Positions 26,390 through 38,484 of a stretch of DNA of 64,000 nt are shown here, one piece after another. Positions within the stretch are counted from its first letter, which is position 1. The number at the start of each line of letters is the position of its first letter. A program made the position numbers and the translations under genes. The notes below the pieces were generated by a model that did not search any database, was not told where the DNA came from, and worked only from the letters and a program-made list of their open reading frames with translations. Source of the DNA: Lucifuga dentata (Eukaryota; Chordata; Actinopteri; Ophidiiformes; Bythitidae). Location: the NCBI GenBank assembly GCA_014773175.1, contig VXCM01002182.1, positions 1 through 64,000 of the forward strand, in the 5' to 3' direction.

Positions 26390-28200
26390 GTATGTATATA
26401 TATATATACATAAAGCTGTCAGATTTCTATTTGATTCTAGATTAAAGAAAAGTCTCTAAAAATCAGCAAACAATGTGTCAATATGCTGACTTGAGACTCA
26501 AGAGGAGTAAAATTGGGTTGTTTTTTTTTTGTTTGTTTTTTAAACAAACAAGCAAGCAAACAAACACACATTATGGACACACTGTCACAAGTTTGTCTTG
26601 GACTCCACATTTTCAGATTCATGTGCTTTACAAACATTTCAGTTGTATCCAGAGGGTGGCAGTATGACCCCAACGAAAGTGGAAGGAGTACCTGAAGGAG
26701 TGCAGTGTGTGCAGTGTATTACTTACGTTTAAAACGTTGTAAAATATTAATTTCAGTCATTCGTTCTCCTATAAATTATTAATATGCATATCAGTCACAT
26801 TCTCTGGAGCCATATTTTCTTGCATTTTCATAATAGTAATGATACACAACGTATTCATTGAATGACTCATTCAATTATATATGATGAGTCATCCTGGAAC
26901 CCATCAACAGCTCAGACTGGGGAGAAGGAGGAGGAAGAGACTGCTCAACTGAATTGTATAAATTCTAAAATATCAGAGTAGATGAATTGATTTGCACTGA
27001 ATCATAATCCACACCAAATGCAGGAAATGAATAATTGATTTTTGCAAATTCTAGGGTAAGAGTCACAAACTGGAAAGCTTCTTGACAGTGAAATCTATTG
27101 TGCACATGGTACATCTTTATCTTATAAACTGGTAAAGCTCCAGTTTATTTACTGACTCTGCTTTACTTTTCTCCCATCCAGAATGAGTCACCCAGCCAGG
27201 TACGAGGTGAGAAGGCCTAGCAAAGGTCTCTTTTTTTGACCGGCCAGTGGTGCTGAACCAGGTAGCATAAGATGAGATGAATGAATTTGTTTGCCTGGAA
27301 AGGTGAGCTGCTAGAAGCACTCAATTATTCAATGTTTGTAACAGACGGTGCATCAGTGGGTGAACAGGCGCAGCTACAGCTGATTGATGGTCTCTGCCAA
27401 AACAAAAAACTGAAGCTCATTGTGCAAATCGTAACAGGATCTATGGAAACTTTGTGGCTTGTTCACGCTGTCCTGTCACCTGTAATAATTTGGCATTAGA
27501 AGCTACAACTTTGCATTTTTGACCTTGGGTTATTTGCTACTGTTGGTATTTGTCTTTGCAAAGACGAATGGTTTCAGAACTTTTATTTGACATTTAGCTT
27601 CGAACTTCAAAAATAGTACACACCTGTTCATCCAATATTTATGGAAATGCAACTGAGGATGCCAATTTGACTTCAAGGCTTATTGAACGTACACCTGATA
27701 ATGCCTGTTATAAAAGACAGGGTAGCTATCGCACTAGTGGAACCCTGGCTTGCCTGTCAGGGGGACCCCATTATTGTTGGAAGAGTGGATTAACACAAGA
27801 GCCTTTAACATGTCAAAACCTTTTGACTTCTGCGAGTAGTTTTCACTTTTTCTTAGAATGAACAGTTGTGGGTGTGTTGGTATGTAGACTTTAGCAATGT
27901 GAAAGATGTGTCCAATTCATATCAACAGAGATAAATGAACAAACACCATGCACACACACACACCGATATATTTTGAACTCTCCATTTTGTGTCACAGGAC
28001 ATTTTGGCATGTTGTCAACTGGAGCAATATTCCTGACTTGATTGCCGTGGTTGCCCTCTCACCCTTTCCCATCTCTTTATCGCTGTAATCGACCTATGCT
28101 CCCCCACCTGCTATAACACAGCGAAGGAGAGCAAAAAGCAAACACACACCCTATGATGTGCATGTGCATACACACAAACGGAGACACACACATCGGCATA
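25641..28200. other. Intergenic region between divergent spint1 and ppp1r14d
   Basis: About 2.6 kb between two head-to-head genes. It holds an A tract with an N at 25727, a TATC microsatellite at 26274-26401 and a CA run at 27952-27963. No exon or promoter motif can be assigned with confidence. Confidence 0.6.
26274..26410. repeat. (TATC)n microsatellite, duplicated around a single N
   Basis: A TATC/CTAT tetranucleotide run ends in TATGTATGTATATATATATA, then N at 26342, then the same run with the same TATGTATGTATATATATATA end. The repeat is real, but the doubling is probably a contig-join artefact, so the allele length here is unreliable. Confidence 0.8.
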
Positions 28201-28209
28201 TCTCATTAC

Positions 28210-28332
28210 CATCCTCCTGATAGTGCAGGCAGTGGGTGTTGCAAGAGGAGGAGGGAAAGAGTGCAAGACAGTGAGCTTTAGGGGGAGAGAAGGAGAGAGC
28301 GATAGAGACACAACTAGAGCCAGTAAGAGAAA

Positions 28333-28367
<35 letters not shown>

Positions 28368-28559
28368 AAGCCTTAGAGAGAAAGGGAGAGCACGAATACT
28401 CAACAAGATAACAGGAGATACGCGTGGGAACATCAGCCCACTGGAAAGCACAAGAAAAGATTGAGGCAGAGCAGGGGAGCCAGTGTGCAAGACGGACGTG
28501 TGTGTGAACACGCTCAGTCTTACGTGTGTTTCCACGGTTCTCCTGAGGCCGTGGCAGCC
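28210..28559 (+). promoter_or_regulatory. ppp1r14d: ppp1r14d promoter/5' UTR with a (GA)n run
   Basis: Purine-rich sequence with a (GA)n run at 28336-28366 precedes the start codon; a minus-strand reading of this tract is only a shadow of the repeat. (GA)n runs near promoters can bind GAGA-type factors or form triplexes, but no function is shown here. The transcription start is unknown. Confidence 0.4.
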
Positions 28560-28761
28560 ATGGCGTCGGAGCCTAGCACCCAGTCCAGGGTGATGTTCCA
28601 GACAACAGACAAAACAGAGGAGCCGGCACACCGCAAGCTTGGCAAGCTGACAGTCAAATACAATCGCAAGGACCTGCAGAGGAGGCTGGACATTGAGGAG
28701 TGGATTGATGGGCAACTACACCTGCTGTTTGACTGCGAGGTGAGGCTGGATCAGGCTGTTA

Positions 28762-28796
<35 letters not shown>

Positions 28797-31700
28797 ACAA
28801 GAAACTGTGCTGCGTGCCTGAAGAAGAGGTGAGAAAGCACTGAACTGCATAAAGGTGCCTGTGGTGGGCTATCCATCATGCATACAAGAGATTATAGCAA
28901 TCTAGTGGAGAGGGTGGGAAGGCTGTAGTTTTTTTTTTGGTTTTTTTTTGGCAAAGATTAAGATCTGTGACAGCAGCCTAANGGGAAGGCTGTAGTTTTT
29001 TTTTTGGTTTTTTTTTGGCAAAGATTAAGATCTGTGACAGCAGCCTAACTACAGTTTCAGCAGTGCGGGATGCACCATGGTGTTTTACCAGCAGCCAAGT
29101 GATAAGATAAACTGTGTCACAATCACTAAATCGTGTCCAAGTGAAGTCATTAGGAAGAACTGGCAAACCAGTTTAAAACCATGCAATTTAAAAGGAAGAA
29201 AAATTATAACAGCTTAGATTTTTATAACCAGTAACACTAAAAGCAAGATTGAGGAGGGATAGGCTGACCTTATGATAGGCAGAGAAGTATAATAATTGTT
29301 ATATTTGATATGTCATGGAAGGAACACTGGGACAAAGAAAGAAAGCTAAAGTGTCTTTGGTTTTTGATTTGCTTTCCTGTGTGCTAATGAGCCATTACAT
29401 AAGACTTTGCTCTGCCACATTACATCTATATTACAGCTCCAGACAACCACAAGATTAAACTCCAGTTAATACTTATTATATTGAGAACAGCTTGATCGGG
29501 CAAACCGATGCATTTTGGCCCAAAGCCATCACTGGGTTCAGGATCAGGTCCAGACAACCAGACAGAGTTTAGAGTCTGTGCATTTCTAAGAACATGAGAA
29601 GTTGTGTCAGTGTCAGCCTGATGGCTGTCTATTCAGCTCATCAAAGAGGAGTACAGAATGGATACAGGGGTACAAAGCAAAGAGGTATGTGAATCCATAG
29701 CATGACAGCAGGAAGTTACCTTCCAGCAGCACAACCTTCATACTCCTGTTATAATGGAGTACAATCCAATTAGGTCAGAAGCTCAATAACTAATTTGTTT
29801 GACATTCTGTGAGGGAAAACTCTGGCAATAGTAGTTGTCTCATCACCCACAAGGCAGTGTGAAACAGTGGATTTACGGTTGTCTTTAAGAATCATGGGCT
29901 TTCTAATGACAGTGCTGATCAGATGACAACACTATCTCTGTTTGATGCCAGAGAATGGAGAGAAATTGATGCTCCCACTGCTTTCTCTAACACACAGGGA
30001 CCCTAAACTAGATGGACTGTAGCCACATCTCTTTCTGGCATCTCTTCTTCCAGCCATAGAGCCCTTTGTACATGGCATAGTGATAGCCAAGGGCATGAGC
30101 ATACATTGTTGATGGAGTCCTCAAATGGGCCGTGATGGATGCAGATCCATCTGGGTAACAGAAAAATCTGTTATGTCTGTAAACAAACAGCAGATGTTGG
30201 TTCAGAGTTGATTCAGATTCAAGCATGTGTACAAGGTTGAGGGGGACTACATATTGAGATGAGAGGTTCTTTGCAGCAATTCTGCTTATATACAAATATT
30301 AGTATCTCCAAATAGCAGCTTTTTCTAGGCCAGTGGTAGTTAATCAGAGTTAACCTGAGTTGGTGTAATTAAAAAAAAACACAGATGAGTGCTTTTCAAC
30401 ATTGTGCTATTTTTGATGTCTAAATTTTTTTCATCATCTCAGTCCTGTTTTATGCACTTTATCACATTTTCTCCCCACGCTGTCTTCCCTGCAGTAATAT
30501 GTGGTAATATTCCTGTGAAGCTGAATTGCATTATCAGAAACTGGGATATGGATAACAGAAACAGATCTGAAGGCTTTCCTGTCTGCTCTTTTCATCATGT
30601 CCCAGAAACATGCAGTTATTTCTATGTATGTATGTTTTTGTATGTAGCTATTCTTGTTTTGTTTTTTTTCAAACATAATCTATCATTAATATTTATTTGA
30701 GGTACAGACAGTGAGCTTATGTGTGAGCTGCCACAATGGGGGAATCCTGGAGAGGATTAGACCTTTAAAACGGAAGCTTGGGATCTCATTATGATTGATG
30801 AGATGACAGTAACACTAGACATTTCTTGAATTTTTCTGCATAGTGCCTGTCATGCAATGATGTCGAGTTGACGAGTTCTGATGAGTTCATCATCTGTGCA
30901 ATTTTCCAAACAGTAAATAGTCCCTTTGGATAGTTTTAATTCCATGCATATGAAAATAAAAGCTTTACTTTCTAATGGAATGGAATGAATATTTGCATAA
31001 GCCACTGGTATGGGATTAGGCATGGCTTGTCCATGTGCATTGGCCAGTGTAATGAATTTTGCATGGGCTCAGGGGAAGGTTACTCTGTTGGTTCTCTGAG
31101 TCTTCCACGTGGAAGCATTTACCATCAGTCCCCTGTGTCCCCACCTGAATTATTTAGCTCCATCTCTAATTCATACAAGTGCTGCCTTGGTCTGGAGTGG
31201 CTGCCGTCTCTGCAAACTTCACACCTTTTGGGAAATACTAACCCTAAAAAAGATGTGAAGTTCTGAGCGAGAGGTGAAAATGGTGAGCAACTTTTAGGCC
31301 TGTGCATTTTGAGCAGCCTGGAGTGACACAATGCACATTATGAATTGTTGCATCCCTATTCAGAGGCTACATCTTCTGAAGGAGACATTTTGTGAGCATG
31401 TGTCCTTTAGAGGACCTCATGCCTTCTCTACACATGAGGCGATAAAGTGTGCCATCAGGAAGTTATCCTCTAATGGCCAACAAAAGTTTTTATACCAATA
31501 AATTTGAGGACGTTCCATGTTACAGTTTACAGTATGCACATGATGGACATCTGATCAGTAGTACACAGTAAAGGTTAATGATTAATGCAATAACTTTAAC
31601 TTCCATTTAATGTCCTCATTAATGTCCTGTGATTAATGATAACGTACCCAAGTTACCATCAAGAACAAATTGTGACATTAAAGTATTCCTTCCATTGTTT

Positions 31701-34700
31701 ATACCTTGCAGTGGTTTTTTCATTGGTCCAGTTCATAAAAAATGACTACTGCTGGATGGATTGTGGGATATTGAAATGCCACCCCTGAACTGCGACATAG
31801 GAAGCTTTTCATCCATTGCCACTGAGCACAAGGCCTTTTCAGTGAATATCTGGTTCTTTGAAATACACAGACTGTAGAAATTAAGATGTACACAGACAAA
31901 ATTTGATGTTTGACTTGTAGACCCAGAATGTAATAATAATGCTATTTTAGTTGTTTCAAGGATTTTGCCTGCTCTGTTATCATTAAATGACTGGATTTGG
32001 ATAGTCACATTCCCTGCCCTTTGTAACATGGCTCACTTTATTTAGTTAGTGAATATTTTGCTTTAGCTTGTGCCTCTGATGGGAAAAAGGAAGGATGTCT
32101 TAAGTAAAACACTCACAGGCGTCTCGTCAAAACAGCTGGGCATGGTTTCCTTAAAATCACAAATCAACAACATGTTTTATATGTTTTAGTTTTATTGTTT
32201 TACTATCTTCCAAGGTCATAGGTCAGGAAATATTTCTACTAGGCCTAAGCTACGGTTTAATTATAACATGATTAAAATATGAAAGCCATGCTAGCGACTG
32301 TGATGGCCTTGAGGCTGTGATTCACCTAAATTTAAATATCTCTTGAGTCCATGAAATTCCACAGTAAATATCACTGCAATCCAGCTATTAGATGTCCTGT
32401 GTGCGAAGCTGAAGAGATGTGATGAAAGAAAAGGAAAAATAGGAAGAAACAGCACAAGGGTAGAGATATTAAAAGAATAAAAGACATTTAAAGATAACAC
32501 ATTGAAAACAGGACTAAGAGACTTTGCAGTGAGTTCCAGAACAAGACATAAGTCCTGACAGGAAAAGTTCAGTCAGCTTTGATTAAGAGAAAAATACTGT
32601 TCTCATAGTAACAATGAACTCTCATTAAAAATTATACACTCAGGTCATTCTAACTTTACAAAATCTCAACACCTAGAATTTCATTCCTCTAAGAAACACT
32701 TTGATATTCATGAATTTCAGCATTAGTGCCGATGTTCGTTTTTGCATCAGTCTGGCTTCCAACTTCAAAGCCCAGAGGCTCCATTAAAATGCTATTTTCC
32801 TTTGACAATGAACATAACTCCAATATAACACAAAATACTAAAAACCTCTTCATGATAAATGATATTCCTCTCAGCTCAGGGAAAATGTGTCTTATTAATA
32901 TTCAATGATGCTCTGTGTGGACGTTCAGTCACAGAGCAGACAGAGAAGGTTTGGACATGGTAAAAGCATAGTTCATAATTTGCAAAGTTTATCTTGGTTT
33001 CACTGACTTAGGAAAAAAAATGGATGTTTCATTTTCACTATCTTCCTTTCTTGCTGGACACGCAGCTCTAACTAACTGTAAAGTTCAGTGCAATAATAGG
33101 GACAAATAAAAATCCTCATTAAATGCAAAAGGCACTCTTAGGTTCAGCCAAAGCTAACATGAACAGAACAAATTTAAGTTTTTTGTTTTGTTTTTTTTTT
33201 CCAAAAATCTTTGACTGGTTGGATGCCAAGAGGACAATAAGAGAACTCACCTAATTCAGTAAACTAAACTAGAAGGGCACTCGTTAGAAATCATACCTCC
33301 CCCAAGACTGAACAAGCCCAGATAAAAAGTGTCTTGTTCTAATAAAACACTCATTTAAAGAGAAAGAAAATCAACTATGACCATAATAAACATTTTTTGG
33401 ATGCATCTCCAGAATATTAAAGCATCAAGGTTTGAATGTTACTAAATTAGCATCATCTCAGCTACACATTAGCGGTCGTTGTGTGTTTTGAACCCTATAC
33501 AGTATATTATTACACCAATTCCATTAGTGTGTACCCCTATCCAAGCATATATTTTACACTATATTGCATGAATTGGTCTGTCACTGGGATAAATATACCT
33601 TTTTTTTTTTTTTTTTTTNTTTTTTTTTTTTTTTTTTGGATTGGTGCATTACTTTTGAAAAAACTGAAAATTTGTTTTGAAAAATTGCAGTGTTAAGAAA
33701 TCCTTTAAAGCAATAATGGACCCACTCCTCCATACAGCTTCCCTAGGCCATGCCCCACCCTTCTAACAATTTTTTGTCAAAATCAATTCATAACTTTTTG
33801 AGTAAAGGTCCAGCTAACAATCAAACAAATGTTAAAACATAATATGTGGAGGTAATAAAGACAGTGATGAATGACAGCAATACATGAATCACTGCAATAC
33901 ATGAGCTGTGAGTATATAAGAGGGAGAATTTAAGAAGATTGATCTATTCCATCAGCACAAAACAGCTACACAAATCTGCATAACACAACAGACCAGACAC
34001 AAACCACCCACACAATCCTCTACAGCAAAGAATTGAACAGCATGGGCCAAAACAACAAGAGTTCAGCCCTGCGTGGCTCCTGCAGACATCAGCAGAATCA
34101 CACAGGGTCCAAACTGGCAGCATGTATCAATTAGAGGGGGCACAGGGGACTTGGAAGGTGGGCCCATCTATTCCACCACTCAGCACTTCCACATTGATTA
34201 GCCCTCTGCTCATCCAGAAAGCTGTGTGAGCTCCATCCTCACCAGCTATGAAAACACCCCAACTGGAAAATATTGCTGTTAAAAAGAGGTCCCACTTGTC
34301 AAATGTGAGTGTACACCTGCTGACTCCAGATATCGGAATGTTCAGGATTCCTCCAGTGAGCACTCTTCATTTTCCTCTGAAAGGTGTGGATATGAGCTTG
34401 TGATATGAATTGATTACTTGCTGTAATGTCTTTGGAGTCTGTGTGCCAATTGTACGATCTTTCCATACAGTTGGCAGGTACCCATCAATCTTTAGGTGTT
34501 CTACCTGCCTTGTTGAGTTAACTACAATCTTTAGGCTACTGCTAATGTTTCAGAATAAAGCGTTTGGATTTAGAGGGGTGCGTCCAGTTCACCGTATAGT
34601 GCAATAACAGCTGCCCACAATGCGGGAGACCTTTCCCGGCTGAGATGAATATTTTTAAGAAAATATTTCAACTGGAAATAATCTCAAAGCAACGGCTGAG

Positions 34701-35775
34701 CTAAATGCCAACTGGGTAAACCATCCATGAAATCAGATGGTGGCATGTGGCTCATATGGTCTCCTGGAGCCTTTTTGCCTTCATGGCTGGGGGTGATCCT
34801 CATCTGGACAGCATATCATTATTTTCCAGGAAGAAAATGTAATTTTATGCATATTTATATACCATTAAATCTGAAGTTTTGAATATTAATAAAAGTACCA
34901 CCAGCTTATAATCATAACAGTTTACACGATATCGTGGAGCAGGTGAAATTCCTGCCATGTTGTATCATCTTACTCTCTTTCTTTTGCCTCTGAATGACTC
35001 TGCTCAGAGAGGTGGACGGTCTTAATGTTGTGTGAACTAAGCATGGCAAAAAGCCCAGTTCAACATTTGCTAGATCTTTTGCATCACCCAGGAATGTACA
35101 AGTGTGTGCATACAGTGATAGACAAACACTGTCTCCAACTTTCATCTCTGTCTGCCCGTACAGGAGGAGGAGATCCCAGAGTTAGAGATTGACATAGATG
35201 AGCTCCTGGAGCTGTCGGACGAGGGGCAGAGAAGTCGTCTGCAGGTGAACTTGTTTATTATCACTCACTGGATCTGAAACTTAAAATGTTGCTCTGTTGC
35301 ATCTCAAACAGTATCCAATCTGAGTCTTAAAGTCCTTCTTGCTGGCCAAAGAAATATGAACATTTCAATACCATCTTGTTTCTACTTAATACCCGGGCAC
35401 TACTGTATGTAGGTTAATTGTTTAACAAGCACCCTTGAAATCCAATGTTGCAATGCTTGCAGTGACAGAGTAATGTCCGATGTTGTTAACGAGCCTCTTT
35501 CTGTCCCTTCTCTTTGCTAGGAGCTGTTGCAGGAATGTGGTAAGCCAAAAGAGGTGAGACACAAAAATGTTCCATTACTTACATGACACTATATATAAAG
35601 TTACTGGAGTCATGATTTTGCAGATCAAAAAACTTGTTACCTTTCCTGTCTAGTTTTGAATAGTTTTGCAGGGGAAAAAAATAAAAATTCTCTGTCTTTC
35701 TCCTAGGATTTTATCAACGGGCTGCTGTACAGGATAAAGGGCCTACGCAAAATGTCAGGACCCTTGAAGAAATAA
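28560..35775 (+). CDS. ppp1r14d: PP1 inhibitor of the PPP1R14 (CPI-17) family, complete, 4 exons
   Basis: Cytosolic inhibitor of protein phosphatase 1 catalytic subunit, potent only when a conserved threonine is phosphorylated. Exons 28560-28739, 35164-35244, 35521-35553 and 35707-35775 join in phase 0 and give 120 residues. The PHIN domain is plain: KLTVKYNRKDLQRRLDIEEW (about residues 29-48) contains the Thr at 31 equivalent to the CPI-17 regulatory Thr, followed by the acidic helix exon EEEIPELEIDIDELLELS and a C-terminal exon ending PLKK. The start ATG has an excellent context (GGCAGCCATGG); an in-frame upstream ATG at 28461 would add 33 unconserved residues and is less likely. Within the family, assignment to the D member rests on position next to spint1 and zfyve19, as in human; A, B and C paralogues are similar in the core. 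Human PPP1R14 proteins are slightly longer (about 145-165 residues). Confidence 0.9.
28761..28795. repeat. (CA)n microsatellite
   Basis: Pure CA run directly after the first ppp1r14d exon; the exon donor is at 28740, so the repeat starts about 20 bp into intron 1. Confidence 0.95.
28916..29048. repeat. False tandem duplication at a one-N contig join
   Basis: Bases 28916-28981 and 28983-29048 are identical 66 bp copies separated by N at 28982. The unit includes two T tracts, which probably caused the contig break. It lies in ppp1r14d intron 1. Confidence 0.85.
33905..34130 (+). promoter_or_regulatory. TATA-like promoter candidate inside ppp1r14d intron 1
   Basis: GAGTATATAAGAGGGAG at about 33910 is a good TATA box. 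A CA-rich leader follows, and the first ATG at 34041 (AACAGCATGGG, good context) opens a frame of 30 codons. This layout looks like a small nested gene or an old retroelement promoter. The short frame matches nothing I know. Confidence 0.3.
34127..34363 (-). other. Unidentified 78-codon frame in ppp1r14d intron 1
   Basis: The minus-strand frame is less repetitive than most shadow frames, with mixed hydrophobic and acidic composition and several Trp and Cys. I do not recognise a family. No splice acceptor or upstream extension in frame is evident. It may be a chance frame or part of a decayed element. Confidence 0.2.
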
Positions 35776-36970
35776 TGACAGGTCAAATTAAGAAATGAGC
35801 AAATGTGGATCCTCTTGTTTCCTCATCTCTCTTGCATTAACAATTTTGGATGTCTGTATGTGTGGTACAAATGTCAGTGGGAGCCCCTTACACTCTACCA
35901 CTTTCCTGGGTCAGCATCAATCTAATACCAGAGCAGTGAGAGTTTGAATGGAATTTTTAAATTTTTTTTTTTTTTTTTAATTTGTCTTTAATTTATGGAC
36001 AGTTATAACATTTTGTGTCTTCTCAACCTGTGATGAAGATGTACTGACTATTACTCAGATGGATAGTTTTTTTTTGTGTGTGTGTGTGTAAGACTGTACA
36101 TTTTCGGTTGCCTATTTGTACATAAATATTTTTGTTCTGATAATGGTGTTGTACACTACAGGCCAGAAGTTTGAGGCCACCCCCAGATTTAAAGAAAAAA
36201 AAATCAATACACTGTTTGTTTTACAGTTTATTGCACAGGAAACGACAAAAACGTATAAAATAAATGTAAGTAATTTGTTTTCAAGAAGAATTTGTTCAAC
36301 AAGAGCACATTATGTAGCCACTATGGCTTAAGAAATGATTTTTAATGAAGGCATGTACAGTCTGTATTAGTGCACTGGCAACTGCAGTTTGTTCCAACTC
36401 CCTTGTCCAAACTCCCTTGCTTCTGTTCTATTCAATAACCTGCTGTCTGCCTTCTCCCATATCATTTTGGGATTAACTTGGTACAGTCTGCTCATGCTAT
36501 CACTCTGCAACTACCACCATGTTATGCTGTGGGGGTGGTTTTGGAGGAGAGAGGTCTGGAGACTTGGTCCAAGTTAAAGGAATTATGAAGTAAGAGAATT
36601 ACCATTCCATCCTTCAAAGCTATGCGATTCCATCCAGTTTATGAATTATTGGTCAAAACTTCATTCTTCAACAGGACAAAGATCCATAACATTCATCAAA
36701 ATTAATACCAAAATTATATCCATTCAAAAGAGAAGCAAAAGGTTTTGAGAGTTATGACTTGGCCAGAGGGGGTTACTTTGATGAAACCAGAGTCTGAGTC
36801 TGAAATGACTTCAAAGTGCTTTTATGCTGACAAATTCTTCTTGAAAACTATTTATGTATTTTTGTTATTTCCTTTGCAATAAATTGTAAAAAAAAAGTGT
36901 ATTGATTTTTTTTCAAAAATCTGGGGTTGGCCTCAAACTTCTGGCCTGTAGTGTATGTCAAAATAAAACT
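35776..36970 (+). other. ppp1r14d: Probable 3' UTR of ppp1r14d, split by a Tc1 insertion
   Basis: This follows the TAA at 35773-35775. No AATAAA is seen before the Tc1-type insertion at 36152-36955, but AATAAA occurs at 36961-36966, immediately after it. The simplest reading is that the transposon landed in the 3' UTR and the original signal is now downstream. Confidence 0.45.
36152..36955. mobile_element. Degenerate Tc1/mariner-type element
   Basis: About 804 bp bounded by near-perfect inverted repeats: TACACTACAGGCCAGAAGTT on the left, and its reverse complement AACTTCTGGCCTGTAGTGTA on the right, each with the TA target at the outside edge. The inverted match extends into a GGGGT(G)GCCTCAAACTT-type block. 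Inside are decayed transposase pieces, for example CAACAGGACAAAGATCCATA (QQDKDP-like) near 36672, and many stops. Inactive. It is a different subfamily from the 57-58 kb copy, whose termini differ. Confidence 0.85.
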
Positions 36971-38484
36971 GAACATTTTCAAGATGAGGCTGTGGATGCA
37001 TTATCAAAAGGGTTATAAATGGTTTCATGTGACTCAAAATAACACAGGAGTATCCATCCCATCACTTTGCAGTTCCCACTAAACTACCTTGTTACCATTG
37101 TTGCCGTTTGCCTTTTAAGGGCGAGTGAAAAAGCAGGCTAGAAGTAAACTTTATGTCCTACTGCAGCTGAGTCATCTGTAAGCTCTTAGTACAGGACAGC
37201 ATTCAGCATATCATTCCCAGGACGTAACATTCTGTTAGTGTTAATTTTTCAGAAGAGTGACGGAAACAAAGCAGACGTTGACATGTCAGAGCTAACAGTA
37301 AACACAGTGAAATCAGCAGCAGGAAGGTCCATTAAGTATGCATCCATTATCCCCGTCCATTTCCTGTGTGTGTGGTCCGTGTATGACATGGCCACACTTG
37401 GCAAACACAGTAACAGCTTCCATACAAGCCTTAATGGAGGAAGCCCCTGGAGTAGAGTGTAATTATGGTTTCTCCCCAGTTAGTGAGACAGTAATGCACA
37501 CTGATGAAACTGCACTCTGGCCTTACGTCTGTCATGCACACAGGTCGTTTGGTCGTCCATTATAGCAATTTACCCCCACTTTCACTCTTACCTGTCTGAC
37601 AGAGAGGCCATCCTTAACGTAGGATACAAAGTCTGTCAGATAGCGACATTTATATTAGTGATATAAGACTTCAAAGTTAAAATTTATAAATCCAAATTGT
37701 CACAACTCAAACTTTAATACAGATAATGCCTGTCACACACAAGGACAAGTAATGTAACACTAATGTCAGACTCTGCCAAACATCTACAACAGTGCCTGTA
37801 CTGACTACAGAAAACAAAGCCTTCAGTAATCCTTCTGTACTCACTTTTCTGTGCTTCTCTACTTCAGAGCTGACAGTAGTCTGAGACTGTACATCATCCC
37901 AGATGATCTCATGATATGTGTGTGTTGCGTGTGTACTCTGAATGTGGGTGTAAAAAAAAAAAAAAAATGACAAGTATAAAGCACAGCTAAGATTTGCCTT
38001 TGTTACCTGTGATTAGTAAGACACTTTATTCAGACAGTAACAAGTCTGTGTACTGTAGAAGTGCAGCACCATTGCTAAAGTACCATTACTGCCTATAGCA
38101 GCCTGTGCAAGTTTTACATACGTCTATTTTCATATTTTACATAAGAAAAAAACTCTTTTGGAAATATTACACATACTGCATTACATTTATTGTTACAACG
38201 TTTTTGTCTCGCACTGTAAGTTAATGTTACGTCTTATTTTATCATCTCTATAATCTATCATCTAGCATCTCATTGGCTATTACAGAAAGTAGATGTTTTC
38301 TTCCTGCCACCAACATGCTACAAACATGTTCATAGCTGCTTTGGACAGACCGGATAAGATTAGTTAAAGGGTCACAATTAGAAGTTCTCAGTTTAAACAA
38401 TGGAGGTTTTTTTCCCACCATTTTGAATATAGAGAGATCTCGCTTAAGTCTAACGATGATGTCAAAACCTAAAAAGTCTCACTA
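36971..38484. other. Interval between convergent ppp1r14d and zfyve19
   Basis: The right part is probably zfyve19 3' UTR on the minus strand; AATAAA (plus-strand TTTATT) occurs near 38025-38030. An A run lies at 37951-37965. No coding exon is recognised. Confidence 0.5.

Larger units (their letters stand above)
29049..35163 (+). other. Intron 1 of ppp1r14d
   Basis: This 6 kb intron holds mostly unremarkable AT-rich sequence, with a T tract interrupted by N at 33619. I see no splice-flanked coding exon for ppp1r14d. A TATA-like block with a short downstream ATG frame near 33905-34130 and a 78-codon minus-strand frame at 34127-34363 are described separately. Confidence 0.6.

Noticed and set aside
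26254..26445. 63-codon frame of repeating Ile-Tyr-Leu-Ser
   Set aside because: A pure translation of the TATC microsatellite.
28314..28715. 133-codon minus-strand frame over the ppp1r14d start
   Set aside because: It is made of the complement of the (GA)n run and the first exon; its Leu/Ser repeats come from the microsatellite.
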